From: Candidatus Sulfotelmatobacter sp.
Lineage (GTDB): Bacteria > Eisenbacteria > RBG-16-71-46
Length of the DNA: 32,122 nt
Direction of reading: 5' to 3'
Assembly (NCBI GenBank): GCA_035498555.1
Contig: DATKAB010000185.1
Coordinates: 1 to 32,122, forward strand
Shown: positions 16,742 to 25,129 of the stretch, piece after piece
Layout: every line of letters begins with the position of its first letter
Numbering within the stretch: the first letter of the stretch is position 1
Position numbers and translations under genes: made by a program
The notes under the pieces: model-generated
The model's input: only the letters and a program-made list of their open reading frames with translations
Told to the model about the DNA's origin: nothing
Database searches by the model: none

Positions 16742-18553
16742 ATGGCCACCACCACCGTCACGGCACACGCTCCGGCCGAGGCGCACGCCCCCTCCGGCAT
16801 CTGGGGCTGGATCACCACCGTCGATCACAAGCGGATCGGCGCGCTCTACGGCATCACCGCCTTCAGTTTCTTTCTGATTGGCGGGCTCGAAGCTCTGGTC
16901 ATCCGCCTGCAGCTGATGAAGCCCGGGAATCAGCTGGTCAATCCCGACTTCTACAACCAGCTCTTCACCATGCACGCGACCACCATGATCTTCCTCGCCG
17001 TGATGCCGCTGTCGGCGAGCTTCTTCAATTTCCTGGTGCCGCTGATGATCGGCGCGCGCGATGTCGCGTTCCCGCGGCTCAATGCCTTCAGCTACTGGGT
17101 GTTCCTGTTCGGCGCGCTGTTCCTCAATCTGAGCTTCTTCCTGGGCGGCGCACCCAATGTCGGTTGGTTCGGCTACTCGAACCTGACCTCGAGTCAGTAC
17201 TCGCCGGGCCACGGCGTGGACTACTGGGCGGTCGGGCTCCAGATCCTCGGCATCGCCTCGCTGGCCGCGGCGTTCAACTTCATCGTGACGATCATCAACC
17301 TGCGCGCGCCGGGCATGAAGCTGATGCGCATGCCGCCATTCGTCTGGATGACGCTGGTCACCTCGTTCCTGATCATCCTGGCGTTCCCGGTGATCACGGT
17401 GGCGCTGGTGTTCCTGCTGTTCGACCGGTTCATCGGAACCAACTTCTTCATTCCGACCGCCGGAGCCGATCCACTGCTGTGGCAGCACCTCTTCTGGCTG
17501 TTCGGGCACCCCGAGGTCTACATCCTGATCCTGCCCGCGATGGGCATCATCTCCGAGGTGTTGCCCACCTTCTCGCGCAAGCCGCTGTTCGGCTATCCGG
17601 TGGTGGTGTACTCGGGGATCTTCATCGGGTTCATGGGCTGGGGCGTCTGGAGCCACCACATGTTCGCGGTGGGCCTGGGGCCGATGGCCGACTCGTTCTT
17701 CGCGCTCACCACCATGTTGATCGCCATCCCAACGGGCGTGAAGATCTTCAACTGGATCGGCACGCTCTGGGGCGGGAAGCTCGATCTCAAGACCGCCATG
17801 CTGTTCGCGATCGGTTTCATCGTCACCTTCACGATGGGCGGCCTGTCGGGATTCATGCACGCGTCGCCGCCCGCCGACCTGCAGCAGACCGACACGTACT
17901 TCGTCGTGGCCCACATCCATTACGTGCTGTTCGGCGGCGCGATCATGGGCATCTTCGCCGGCATTTATTACTGGTATCCCAAGATGACCGGCCGGCGCAT
18001 GAACGAGACGCTGGGCAAGTGGCACTTCTGGACGCAGATGATCGCGATGAACGTGACGTTCTTCCCGATGCACTTCGTCGGCCTGCTCGGCATGCCGCGC
18101 CGCGTCTACACCTACGCGCCCAACATGGGATTCGACGGTTACAACCTGCTCTCGACGATCGGCGCGCTGGCGCTGGCGCCCTCGATCCTGATCTTCATCT
18201 GGAACTTCCTGAGCAGTCTCAAGAACGGTGAACCGGCCGGCAACGATCCCTGGGGAGGCGCCTCGCTCGAGTGGGCGATCCCGTCGCCGCCGCCCGCCTA
18301 CAACTTCGGCAGCGTGCCGGTCGTGCACAGCCTCGATCCGCTGTGGCACAAGGAGAGCCGCGAGGCGGCGCTCCGCAGCAACGAGGTGCACGGCCACATT
18401 CACATGCCGCCGAACTCGTTCTGGCCGATCGTCAGCGCCTTCGGGATGGGCTTCCTGATGGCCGGCATGGTCTGGGGTTGGGCGTTCGGCATTCCCGGGC
18501 TGGTGATCATGCTGGTGGGCTTGTATTCCTGGGCGTTCGAGCCCTGCACCTGA
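16742..18553 (+). CDS. coxA: Cytochrome c oxidase subunit I
   Basis: 603 residues, about twelve core helices plus C-terminal extras. Heme a ligands are His78 and His393, heme a3 ligand is His391, and CuB ligands are His256, His305 and His306. Tyr260 in H-P-E-V-Y forms the His-Tyr cross-link. Glu258 plus Asp107 mark the D-channel, and Lys334 in I-P-T-G-V-K-I-F the K-channel, so this is an A1-type proton-pumping oxidase. The ATG at 16742 has GGGGAGG 13-19 bp upstream, a little far. Upstream open sequence belongs to coxB. It reduces O2 to water and pumps protons in the inner membrane. Confidence 0.97.
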   Translation: MATTTVTAHAPAEAHAPSGIWGWITTVDHKRIGALYGITAFSFFLIGGLEALVIRLQLMKPGNQLVNPDFYNQLFTMHATTMIFLAVMPLSASFFNFLVPLMIGARDVAFPRLNAFSYWVFLFGALFLNLSFFLGGAPNVGWFGYSNLTSSQYSPGHGVDYWAVGLQILGIASLAAAFNFIVTIINLRAPGMKLMRMPPFVWMTLVTSFLIILAFPVITVALVFLLFDRFIGTNFFIPTAGADPLLWQHLFWLFGHPEVYILILPAMGIISEVLPTFSRKPLFGYPVVVYSGIFIGFMGWGVWSHHMFAVGLGPMADSFFALTTMLIAIPTGVKIFNWIGTLWGGKLDLKTAMLFAIGFIVTFTMGGLSGFMHASPPADLQQTDTYFVVAHIHYVLFGGAIMGIFAGIYYWYPKMTGRRMNETLGKWHFWTQMIAMNVTFFPMHFVGLLGMPRRVYTYAPNMGFDGYNLLSTIGALALAPSILIFIWNFLSSLKNGEPAGNDPWGGASLEWAIPSPPPAYNFGSVPVVHSLDPLWHKESREAALRSNEVHGHIHMPPNSFWPIVSAFGMGFLMAGMVWGWAFGIPGLVIMLVGLYSWAFEPCT

Positions 18554-18585
18554 GCCGCACCGACGCGGAACGGAAGGAGACGCAT

Positions 18586-19179
18586 TTGGCAGTCGCCGCT
18601 CACGCTCCCGAGGCGCACCCGACGTCCACCGGCCTGAACAGCCGGAAAATGCTGTTCTGGGCGTTCCTCGGCTCGGAATGCATGTTCTTCGGCTCGCTGA
18701 TCGCCACCTATCTGGTGTACCGCGGACGCGATCAGGTCGGGCCGCACCCCCACGAGATCTTCAACATTCCCTTCACGTCGTTCAGCGCCTTCGTGCTGCT
18801 GATGAGCAGTCTCACCATGGTGCTCGCGTTGGCCGCCGTCCAGCGCGGGAATCCGCGCGGCACCAGGATCTGGCTGGCCGCCACTGCCCTGCTCGGCATG
18901 ACCTTCGTGGCTGGCCAGTGCTTCGAGTTCACCGAGTTCTTCTTCAAGGGCCTGAAGCTCCAGACCAATCTCTTCGGCTGCACGTTCTTCGTGCTCACCG
19001 GCTTCCACGGCACGCACGTGACGGTCGGAGTGATCTGGCTGTGGACGCTGTTCATGATGGCGGTGAAGGGCAAGCTCGGTCAGGAACGCTCGCTCGACGT
19101 GGAAATCGCCGGACTCTACTGGCACTTCGTCGACGTGGTGTGGATCGCGATCTTCACGCTCGTCTACCTGATTCAGTAG
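18586..19179 (+). CDS. coxC: Cytochrome c oxidase subunit III
   Basis: 197 residues, five membrane helices, the short bacterial form. K-M-L-F-W-A-F-L-G-S-E-C-M-F-F-G-S-L opens the first helix. F-F-V-L-T-G-F-H-G-T-H-V-T-V-G and Y-W-H-F-V-D-V-V-W-I are the classical subunit III motifs. The TTG start at 18586 is chosen because AAGGAG lies 7 bp upstream and upstream residues in frame overlap coxA without homology. Subunit III stabilises subunit I and supports proton uptake to the D-channel. It is 32 bp after coxA, and coxD follows 11 bp later. Confidence 0.94.
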   Translation: MAVAAHAPEAHPTSTGLNSRKMLFWAFLGSECMFFGSLIATYLVYRGRDQVGPHPHEIFNIPFTSFSAFVLLMSSLTMVLALAAVQRGNPRGTRIWLAATALLGMTFVAGQCFEFTEFFFKGLKLQTNLFGCTFFVLTGFHGTHVTVGVIWLWTLFMMAVKGKLGQERSLDVEIAGLYWHFVDVVWIAIFTLVYLIQ

Positions 19180-19190
19180 GAGAGGCACGC

Positions 19191-19514
19191 ATGTCCGATC
19201 ACGAAGGCTCGCCGGCGCACGACGCTCCTCACCCGGTGGAGCATGCCCATCCGGGAGCGCGCGAGTACCTGGGCATCGCCGCGATCCTGACCGTGATCAC
19301 GGCGATCGAGGTGGCGGTGTTCTACATCCCGGCCATGAGGCCGGTGATGGTGCCGGTGCTGTTGTCGCTTTCGGCGCTCAAGTTCGGCCTGGTGGCGATG
19401 TGGTACATGCATCTCAAGTTCGACAATCGGCTGTTCACCTGGCTGTTCCTGACCGGCATGGTGGTCGCAATCTTCGTGATTCTCGCCCTGCTCAAGCTCT
19501 TCGGACACTGGTAG
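19191..19514 (+). CDS. coxD: Cytochrome c oxidase subunit IV (prokaryotic type)
   Basis: 107 residues. A short His-rich hydrophilic N-terminus precedes three membrane helices (about 26-46, 50-70 and 82-103), the CtaF/COX4_pro layout. Key segments are I-T-A-I-E-V-A-V-F-Y, S-A-L-K-F-G-L-V-A-M-W-Y-M-H-L-K-F-D (diagnostic) and a final L-L-K-L-F-G-H-W. AGGAGAGG overlaps the coxC stop, about 7-13 bp before the ATG. It is the last gene of the oxidase operon. Confidence 0.93.
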   Translation: MSDHEGSPAHDAPHPVEHAHPGAREYLGIAAILTVITAIEVAVFYIPAMRPVMVPVLLSLSALKFGLVAMWYMHLKFDNRLFTWLFLTGMVVAIFVILALLKLFGHW

Positions 19515-19539
19515 GCGGGCGGCGAGCCGCGAAAGCTCG

Positions 19540-19583
19540 AAAAACGCATCGAGCCCCGGAAGCGCGCGGCGCCTCCGGGGCTC
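19540..19583 (-). terminator. Terminator of tRNA-fMet, possibly shared with the cox operon
   Basis: GAGCCCCGGA (19551-19560) and TCCGGGGCTC (19574-19583) form a perfect 10-bp stem with a 13-nt loop. On the minus strand it is followed within a few bases by TTTTT (19544-19540), a classical intrinsic terminator for the tRNA. On the plus strand there is no U-tract, but the hairpin sits 36 bp after coxD and could serve both. Confidence 0.8.
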
Positions 19584-19588
19584 CAAAT

Positions 19589-19665
<77 letters not shown>

Positions 19666-19677
19666 TCAGTGGCGCGC

Positions 19678-19707
19678 ACTCTAGTGACGGCTCGCGCGCG
19701 CTGTCAA
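19678..19707 (-). promoter_or_regulatory. Promoter of tRNA-fMet
   Basis: Minus-strand consensus TTGACA (19707-19702), 18-bp spacer, TAGAGT (19683-19678). The tRNA 5' end lies 12 bp downstream, giving a leader of a few bases. This is the best sigma-70-type promoter in the window. Confidence 0.8.
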
Positions 19708-19747
19708 GTGCTCGGCCCGCGGCTCGCGAGTCGCCGTGCGGTTCCGG

Positions 19748-19776
19748 TTGCGTGAGGCGCGAACCGTCGTTATTCT
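19748..19776 (+). promoter_or_regulatory. Candidate promoter of the outer-membrane barrel gene
   Basis: TTGCGT (19748-19753), 17-bp spacer, TATTCT (19771-19776, five of six consensus bases). The TTG start at 19844 is about 60 bp downstream, leaving a leader with a GGGAGGAG ribosome-binding site. Confidence 0.5.
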
Positions 19777-19843
19777 GCCCGCTTCCAACCGGGATGAGCG
19801 GAACATCGGACCAGGAAACCACCCCGATCGCGGGAGGAGTTCA

Positions 19844-20611
19844 TTGATTCGCCGCCACACTGGCGCGGCCCTGGCCCTGGCCGCCATCCTTGGAACCCTC
19901 ATTCCCGTCTCCACAGCCCACGCCGCGGCCATCATCCACCGCTTCAACCTCGAGCTCGGCGGCGGATTCACGACGGTCCAGGCCGACAACTTCAACAAGC
20001 AGCTCGACTACACCAACCTGTTCCTCGAGGCGCGCGGCAACCAGGGCCTCGATCACATCACCTATTCGTTCGTCTACGACATCGGCCTCCGGTTCTTCGT
20101 GAAGCCGAGTTTCGCGCTTCGCGCCGGGGTCGGCCAGCTGCGGAACCAGACCGAGCAGGAGTACCTGCCGGCAATCCATCAGGACATCCACATCCGCGCC
20201 GAGATCCTGTCGGTGCCGATCTTCGTGGGTGGCGACTACTATTTCGCCCCCTACAACCAGGGTGACTTCCAGGCGCGCGCGTTCCTCGGCGGTGGACTCT
20301 TGAGCCAGGTCACCAATCGCGTGACCTACCAGTCCTTCGAGAGCGGAACCGACAACACCACGACGATCTTCGGCACGTTCGTCACCAACGCGCAGCGCGA
20401 CTCTCCGGGCTGGTACGCGGAATTCGGCGTGCACATGTTCTTTGCGCTGCGTTACTCGGTCGTCTTGAACGGTTTCTACCGCAGCTCACGGATGAACGCG
20501 CTCTATTACTCCGCCAGCAAGCAACCGTTCCTGAATCCGAGCGACGGCAAACCCTTCGACCTGGATCTCACCGGGATGGGCGCGCGCGGCGCCCTGTGCA
20601 TCGGCTTCTGA
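19844..20611 (+). CDS. Predicted outer-membrane beta-barrel protein
   Basis: 255 residues. The TTG start is chosen because GGGAGGAG lies 4-10 bp upstream and the product then begins I-R-R-H-T-G followed by a hydrophobic signal peptide ending A-H-A-A. The upstream ATG at 19736 would overlap the promoter and spoil the signal. The mature protein alternates polar and apolar residues in strands such as F-N-L-E-L-G-G-G-F, Y-S-F-V-Y-D-I-G-L-R-F-F, F-A-L-R-A-G-V-G, and R-A-F-L-G-G-G-L-L, as in OmpW/OmpA-like eight-strand barrels; it ends in Phe, the usual barrel C-terminus. No enzymatic motif is seen. I cannot name a family with certainty. Confidence 0.75.
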   Translation: MIRRHTGAALALAAILGTLIPVSTAHAAAIIHRFNLELGGGFTTVQADNFNKQLDYTNLFLEARGNQGLDHITYSFVYDIGLRFFVKPSFALRAGVGQLRNQTEQEYLPAIHQDIHIRAEILSVPIFVGGDYYFAPYNQGDFQARAFLGGGLLSQVTNRVTYQSFESGTDNTTTIFGTFVTNAQRDSPGWYAEFGVHMFFALRYSVVLNGFYRSSRMNALYYSASKQPFLNPSDGKPFDLDLTGMGARGALCIGF

Positions 20612-20731
20612 GTCGCAGCGAATCAGGCGATCGCCGCGTCGAACGGATCGAGCCGCGCCGCGAAGTATCCTGGCGGACGCCTCTCGCTCGCCTCGATCCA
20701 TCCGCCTGGTTCTCGGCTGATTCTCCGCGAC
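20612..20731. repeat. Long imperfect inverted repeat between convergent genes
   Basis: Left arm 20612-20652 and right arm 20731-20692 pair imperfectly: an outer block of 18 bp with four mismatches, an unpaired stretch of 15 versus 14 bases, then a perfect 8-bp block GGATCGAG/CTCGATCC. The centre is 39 bp. It begins directly after the stop of the barrel gene and ends 10 bp before the stop of ftsB, so it probably works as a bidirectional terminator. A degenerate mobile palindrome is the alternative. Confidence 0.55.
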
Positions 20732-20741
20732 TCGGCCTCGA

Positions 20742-21107
20742 CTAGCGCTCCGCCGAGTCGGTCTTCGCGACGCTGCGAATGCGGTAGATGATTTCGCCGG
20801 GCCGCGCCATGCCGGTACGCTCGCGCAATACGCGCTCGGCCTGCTCGCGGCTGGTCTCGGGGTTGTCGAGCTGCGACTCGAGCCGCGCCACCGATTCCTG
20901 CGTGCGGCGGAGATCCGACTCGGCGCGGACGTTGTCGCGTGAGAGGCGCCAGATGCGCCACAGACTGTGATCGCTCAGGAGTCCGATCCACACCATCCAC
21001 AATGCGAGCGCGATCCAGCCCCAGCGGAGCTTGCGGCGAATGGGATCATCGGGCGGTGCGTAACGTGAGAGCCGGTAGCGGCGGAGCCGCGTGCCGATGT
21101 CCTGCAT
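20742..21107 (-). CDS. ftsB: Septum formation initiator FtsB/DivIC family protein
   Basis: 121 residues. A basic cytoplasmic N-terminus precedes one membrane helix (about 28-46), then a coiled coil (about 52-90, heptads with R-L-x-x-D-N-V-R-A-E) and the family's end motif A-E-R-V-L-R-E-R-T-G-M-A-R-P-G-E-I-I-Y-R-I. FtsB-type proteins link with FtsL and FtsQ in the divisome. The gene lies 64 bp after eno on the same strand, a pairing common in bacteria. AGGGACG lies about 5 bp before the ATG. A 6-bp perfect hairpin (21138-21152) sits in the eno-ftsB gap. Confidence 0.85.
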   Translation of the reverse strand: MQDIGTRLRRYRLSRYAPPDDPIRRKLRWGWIALALWMVWIGLLSDHSLWRIWRLSRDNVRAESDLRRTQESVARLESQLDNPETSREQAERVLRERTGMARPGEIIYRIRSVAKTDSAER

Positions 21108-21171
21108 GACGTCCCTGTCCTCCCGGACCTCGCGCCACCGCCATCCTGGCGGCGTTCATGAAGAGGTCCGA

Positions 21172-22496
<1,325 letters not shown>

Positions 22497-22515
22497 GCCC
22501 ATTTGGCGCAGGGTC

Positions 22516-22545
22516 TTGACCCATTCGTGAAGGCCTCCCTATCGT
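22516..22545 (+). promoter_or_regulatory. Candidate promoter of the sigma/anti-sigma operon
   Basis: TTGACC (22516-22521), 18-bp spacer, TATCGT (22540-22545); CTATCG at a 17-bp spacing is an alternative. It lies divergently from, and within 20 bp of, the eno -35. Looks housekeeping-like; I saw no ECF-type AAC...CGTC pair that would indicate autoregulation. Confidence 0.5.
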
Positions 22546-22602
22546 GCCCGTCCATGCAACCTTCCCCCCTGGCCGACCGTAGAGGTGGCTGAAGGCTCCG
22601 GC

Positions 22603-23172
22603 GTGGATCAGGACGATTCAGGAATCGTTCAACGGTGTCTGGCTGGAGACGAGCGGGCGTACCGCGAGCTGGTCGAGCACTATCAGAAACCTGTCTACAC
22701 GGTGGCGTTCCGGATGCTGCGAAGCGCCGAGGACGCCGAGGACATCACGCAGGAAACTTTCGTGCGTGTGTTCCGGGCGCTCGACCGATACGATCCGTCC
22801 CGCTCCTTCGAAGCCTGGTTGTTCACGATCACCACGCGGCTCTGCATCGACCTGCTTCGCCGGCGCAAGGTGCGGCCGGTCTCACTGGTCCGCCGGGACG
22901 CGGAAACCGATGAAGAGCAATCCGTCGATGTCGAGGATCCGGGCCTCAAGCCCGACGAGCTGACTTCACACGCCGAAGAGGAACGACGCACCAGGACTCT
23001 GATCGATTCGCTGCCTCCACACTATCGAATCGTCGTCGTGCTGCGACACCAGCAGGACATGTCCTATGAAGAAATCGCGGAAGCGCTCCACCTGCCCCTC
23101 GGAACCGTCAAGGCAAGAATTCACCGCGCTCGCGCCCTGCTCAAGGATCGGCTCCAAGAAGGATCATCGTGA
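22603..23172 (+). CDS. ECF-type RNA polymerase sigma factor
   Basis: 189 residues from the GTG at 22603 (GAAGG 7 bp upstream, product M-D-Q-D-D-S-G-I-V); an in-frame GTG at 22585 adds six residues and has weaker signals. Sigma region 2 covers about 15-85, with A-Y-R-E-L-V-E-H-Y, D-A-E-D-I-T-Q-E-T-F-V-R-V-F (core binding) and F-E-A-W-L-F-T-I (-10 recognition). Region 4 covers about 130-185, with L-P-P-H-Y-R-I-V-V-V-L-R-H and the helix-turn-helix S-Y-E-E-I-A-E-A-L-x-L-P-L-G-T-V-K-A-R-I-H-R-A-R. RpoE-like. It overlaps its anti-sigma gene at TGATG, so synthesis is coupled. Target promoters are unknown. Confidence 0.93.
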   Translation: MDQDDSGIVQRCLAGDERAYRELVEHYQKPVYTVAFRMLRSAEDAEDITQETFVRVFRALDRYDPSRSFEAWLFTITTRLCIDLLRRRKVRPVSLVRRDAETDEEQSVDVEDPGLKPDELTSHAEEERRTRTLIDSLPPHYRIVVVLRHQQDMSYEEIAEALHLPLGTVKARIHRARALLKDRLQEGSS

Positions 23173-23807
23173 TGCGCTGCCCTGAATCCGTTCGCCTCCA
23201 GCCATTTCTCGACGGCGAGCTCTCCCCGGTCGAAGCCGGCGAATTGCGCGTTCACGTGCAGGGCTGTGCGCCGTGCATGGCCGAGCTGGCGCTCTATCAA
23301 CGGCTGTTCGCGATGCTCGCCTCGCTGGCGCTGCTGAGCCCGCGCCCGGCGCTCACCGAGCGCATTCTCGATCGCGTGCTCCCGTCGCGCATCCGCCGGC
23401 GCTGGATGCGGGCGCTGGGTTGGGGATATGGCCTGGCCACCGCCGGATCGGTGGCGGGAGTCGCGTTGCTGGTGCTGCTGCCGACCTCGCGCGCGATCCT
23501 CACGCTGCTCGCCGCCGCCGCCTCCCATCGGCTCGCCGAGGCGGCGGTCTTCGTTCTCGACGCGATCGCATTCGGCGCCGTCCAGCTGGCGAGCGGCTGG
23601 GGCATCGTAGACGGCCTGTTCGGCCGGATCGCGCCGGTGGTGCGGGCGCTGGGGACGCTGTTCGCGCGTCCGGGCGTGGACGTCGTGCTGCTGACGGCGA
23701 CGCTGGCCTCGGGACTGCTGCTGTGGTGGCTGAGGCCGCGCGAGCTGCGCGCAAACCGCGCGGGCCGGGACCGGGGAGTCGGGCATGTGGGCCTGCTGGG
23801 ATTCTGA
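23172..23807 (+). CDS. zf-HC2 membrane anti-sigma factor
   Basis: 211 residues. ATG at 23172 overlaps the sigma stop by one base, with AAGGA 8 bp upstream; a GTG directly before it is an alternative start. The N-terminus is the zinc-binding anti-sigma domain: C3, L-x-x-F-L-D-G-E-L-S-P-x-E, then H28-x3-C32-x2-C35. Two or three hydrophobic helices follow (about 80-100, possibly 130-150, and about 175-192). It is expected to hold the ECF sigma at the inner membrane until an envelope signal releases it. The C-terminal soluble part is short, so the sensor may be another protein, possibly the next gene. Confidence 0.85.
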   Translation: MRCPESVRLQPFLDGELSPVEAGELRVHVQGCAPCMAELALYQRLFAMLASLALLSPRPALTERILDRVLPSRIRRRWMRALGWGYGLATAGSVAGVALLVLLPTSRAILTLLAAAASHRLAEAAVFVLDAIAFGAVQLASGWGIVDGLFGRIAPVVRALGTLFARPGVDVVLLTATLASGLLLWWLRPRELRANRAGRDRGVGHVGLLGF

Positions 23808-24903
23808 TCCCGTGAGCTCGCGATTCTTGGGCGTTCGGCTCGGGGGTCTCGCAATCGCGGTGCTGATGCTGCTCGCGCCGGTCGCGCGGGCGACTTCGGT
23901 CACCACCGTCGATCACGGGACTCGCGTTTCGATCGACGCGGGAAAGGGCAGCGTCACCGTCGAGCCGGCCGATTCGCTCGGCGCGTCGCGCCGGGTGGTG
24001 GTGGTGGGCCCGCACGTCATGGTGGACGACGATGGCGCGCTGGTGCGGGTGTTCTCGGACGTGGCGGTGCCCGAGGGCCAGCGCGTGGACGGCGACGTGG
24101 TGACGATCTTCGGCTCGTCGCGCATCGACGGCCACGTGACCGGCAACACGGTTTCGGTGTGCGGCTCGGTGCGGCTCGGCCCCCACGCAATCGTGGACGG
24201 CGACATGGTGGCGATCCTCGGCGTCATCGACCGCGCCGAAGGGGCCACCGTCGGAGGAGAGAGCGTCGATATCGGCGTGCTGCCGCCGATTCCGGGGATT
24301 CCCGCGCTGCCTTCGATTCTGCTGATGGTCGCCATTCTATGGCTGGCGTCGTTGTTCGGTGGCTGGCTCGTGTCGCTGGTGATTCCGGGGCGTTTGCTCC
24401 GCATCACCGCCACCGCGTCGCGCCGGACCGCGGCCTCGCTGCTGCTCGGTCTCGCTTCGCTGCCGCTCGCCCTCATCACCATGGCGCTTCTCTGCATCAC
24501 GGTGATCGGAATACCGGTTGCCGCTCTGCTTCCCTTCGCCTTCATCATCATGGTCTGGATCGGTCAATACGCCGGGATCTACGGCCTCGGACTCAAGCTC
24601 CTGCGCCGCCGACTCGGCGAGGGCGCGATGATGATGGCGCTGCTGGTGGGCACGCTGTTCGTGAGCCTGTTCTTCGTGGCCGGCGCGCTGCTGGCCGGGC
24701 CGCCGGGGGTTTCGCGCACCCTCGCGTTGTTCCTGGTGTGCGTGGGCAGCCTGTTCGGAATCGCGCTCTCGATCATCGGGACCGGAGCGGTGATCCTCTC
24801 CAAGTTCGGCGTCACGCCGGTGGAGGTCGTGCTCCCGGCCGAATCCGTCGCGCCCGCGGTCGCGGCTCCGCCCGCGAGCGCGGCGCCCCCGCTCGGAGCC
24901 TGA
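23785..24903 (+). CDS. Membrane protein with bactofilin-like (polymer-forming) segment
   Basis: 372 residues from ATG 23785, chosen for GGGGAG 6 bp upstream, overlapping the anti-sigma gene by 23 bp; GTG 23812 gives a cleaner signal peptide and is a real alternative. After the signal sequence (about 15-37) come short repeating beta turns, V-D-G-D-V-V-T-I-F-G-S-S-R-I-D-G-H-V-T-G-N-T-V-S (given here as separated residues) around 109-160, reminiscent of the right-handed beta-helix of bactofilins. Then four to six membrane helices (about 170-340) and an Ala/Pro tail. The polymer domain would be outside the cytoplasm, unlike classical bactofilins. Possibly sensor or target of the sigma system. Confidence 0.6.
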   Translation: MWACWDSDPVSSRFLGVRLGGLAIAVLMLLAPVARATSVTTVDHGTRVSIDAGKGSVTVEPADSLGASRRVVVVGPHVMVDDDGALVRVFSDVAVPEGQRVDGDVVTIFGSSRIDGHVTGNTVSVCGSVRLGPHAIVDGDMVAILGVIDRAEGATVGGESVDIGVLPPIPGIPALPSILLMVAILWLASLFGGWLVSLVIPGRLLRITATASRRTAASLLLGLASLPLALITMALLCITVIGIPVAALLPFAFIIMVWIGQYAGIYGLGLKLLRRRLGEGAMMMALLVGTLFVSLFFVAGALLAGPPGVSRTLALFLVCVGSLFGIALSIIGTGAVILSKFGVTPVEVVLPAESVAPAVAAPPASAAPPLGA

Positions 24904-24993
24904 TACTCGCTCCGGATCGGTTGGGGAATTCGCCCCAGGCGTGCCGGTGTGCCGGGGGGCAGCCACCCATTTCCCGAGCGCCGAGCGGCGTCC

Positions 24994-25034
24994 GAGGGGC
25001 CCGGCCCCCCCGCGAGGGGCCCGAGCCCCCCAGC
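24994..25034. repeat. Two tandem 20-21 bp GC-rich direct repeats
   Basis: GAGGGGCCCGGCCCCCCCGC (24994-25013) is followed directly by GAGGGGCCCGAGCCCCCCAGC with one added base (25014-25034). Each unit can fold back on itself (GGGGCC/GGCCCC). It lies between the end of the bactofilin-like gene and the next promoter, so a terminator function is plausible. Confidence 0.5.
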
Positions 25035-25041
25035 TAACTCA

Positions 25042-25070
25042 TTGAAAACATGGCGCTTTTGCCGCATGTT
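25042..25070 (+). promoter_or_regulatory. Candidate promoter with dyad AACATG-N12-CATGTT
   Basis: TTGAAA (25042-25047), 17-bp spacer, CATGTT (25065-25070). The perfect dyad AACATG (25047-25052) / CATGTT (25065-25070) spans from the -35 to the -10, placing a possible operator exactly on the promoter of the secreted metalloprotease gene. The -10 match is weak. Confidence 0.4.
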
Positions 25071-25129
25071 CCCGGGACCGCGACGGATGCCGGGCCAGAC
25101 GGCCCATGGCACGTCCGTCGCGTTGCAGA

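Noticed and set aside
16700-18403. 567-codon minus-strand frame opposite coxA
   Set aside because: Antisense shadow of a highly conserved gene; no start signals or motifs.
24961-25034. CRISPR-like short tandem repeats
   Set aside because: Only two adjacent units without spacers; best seen as tandem duplication or hairpin.
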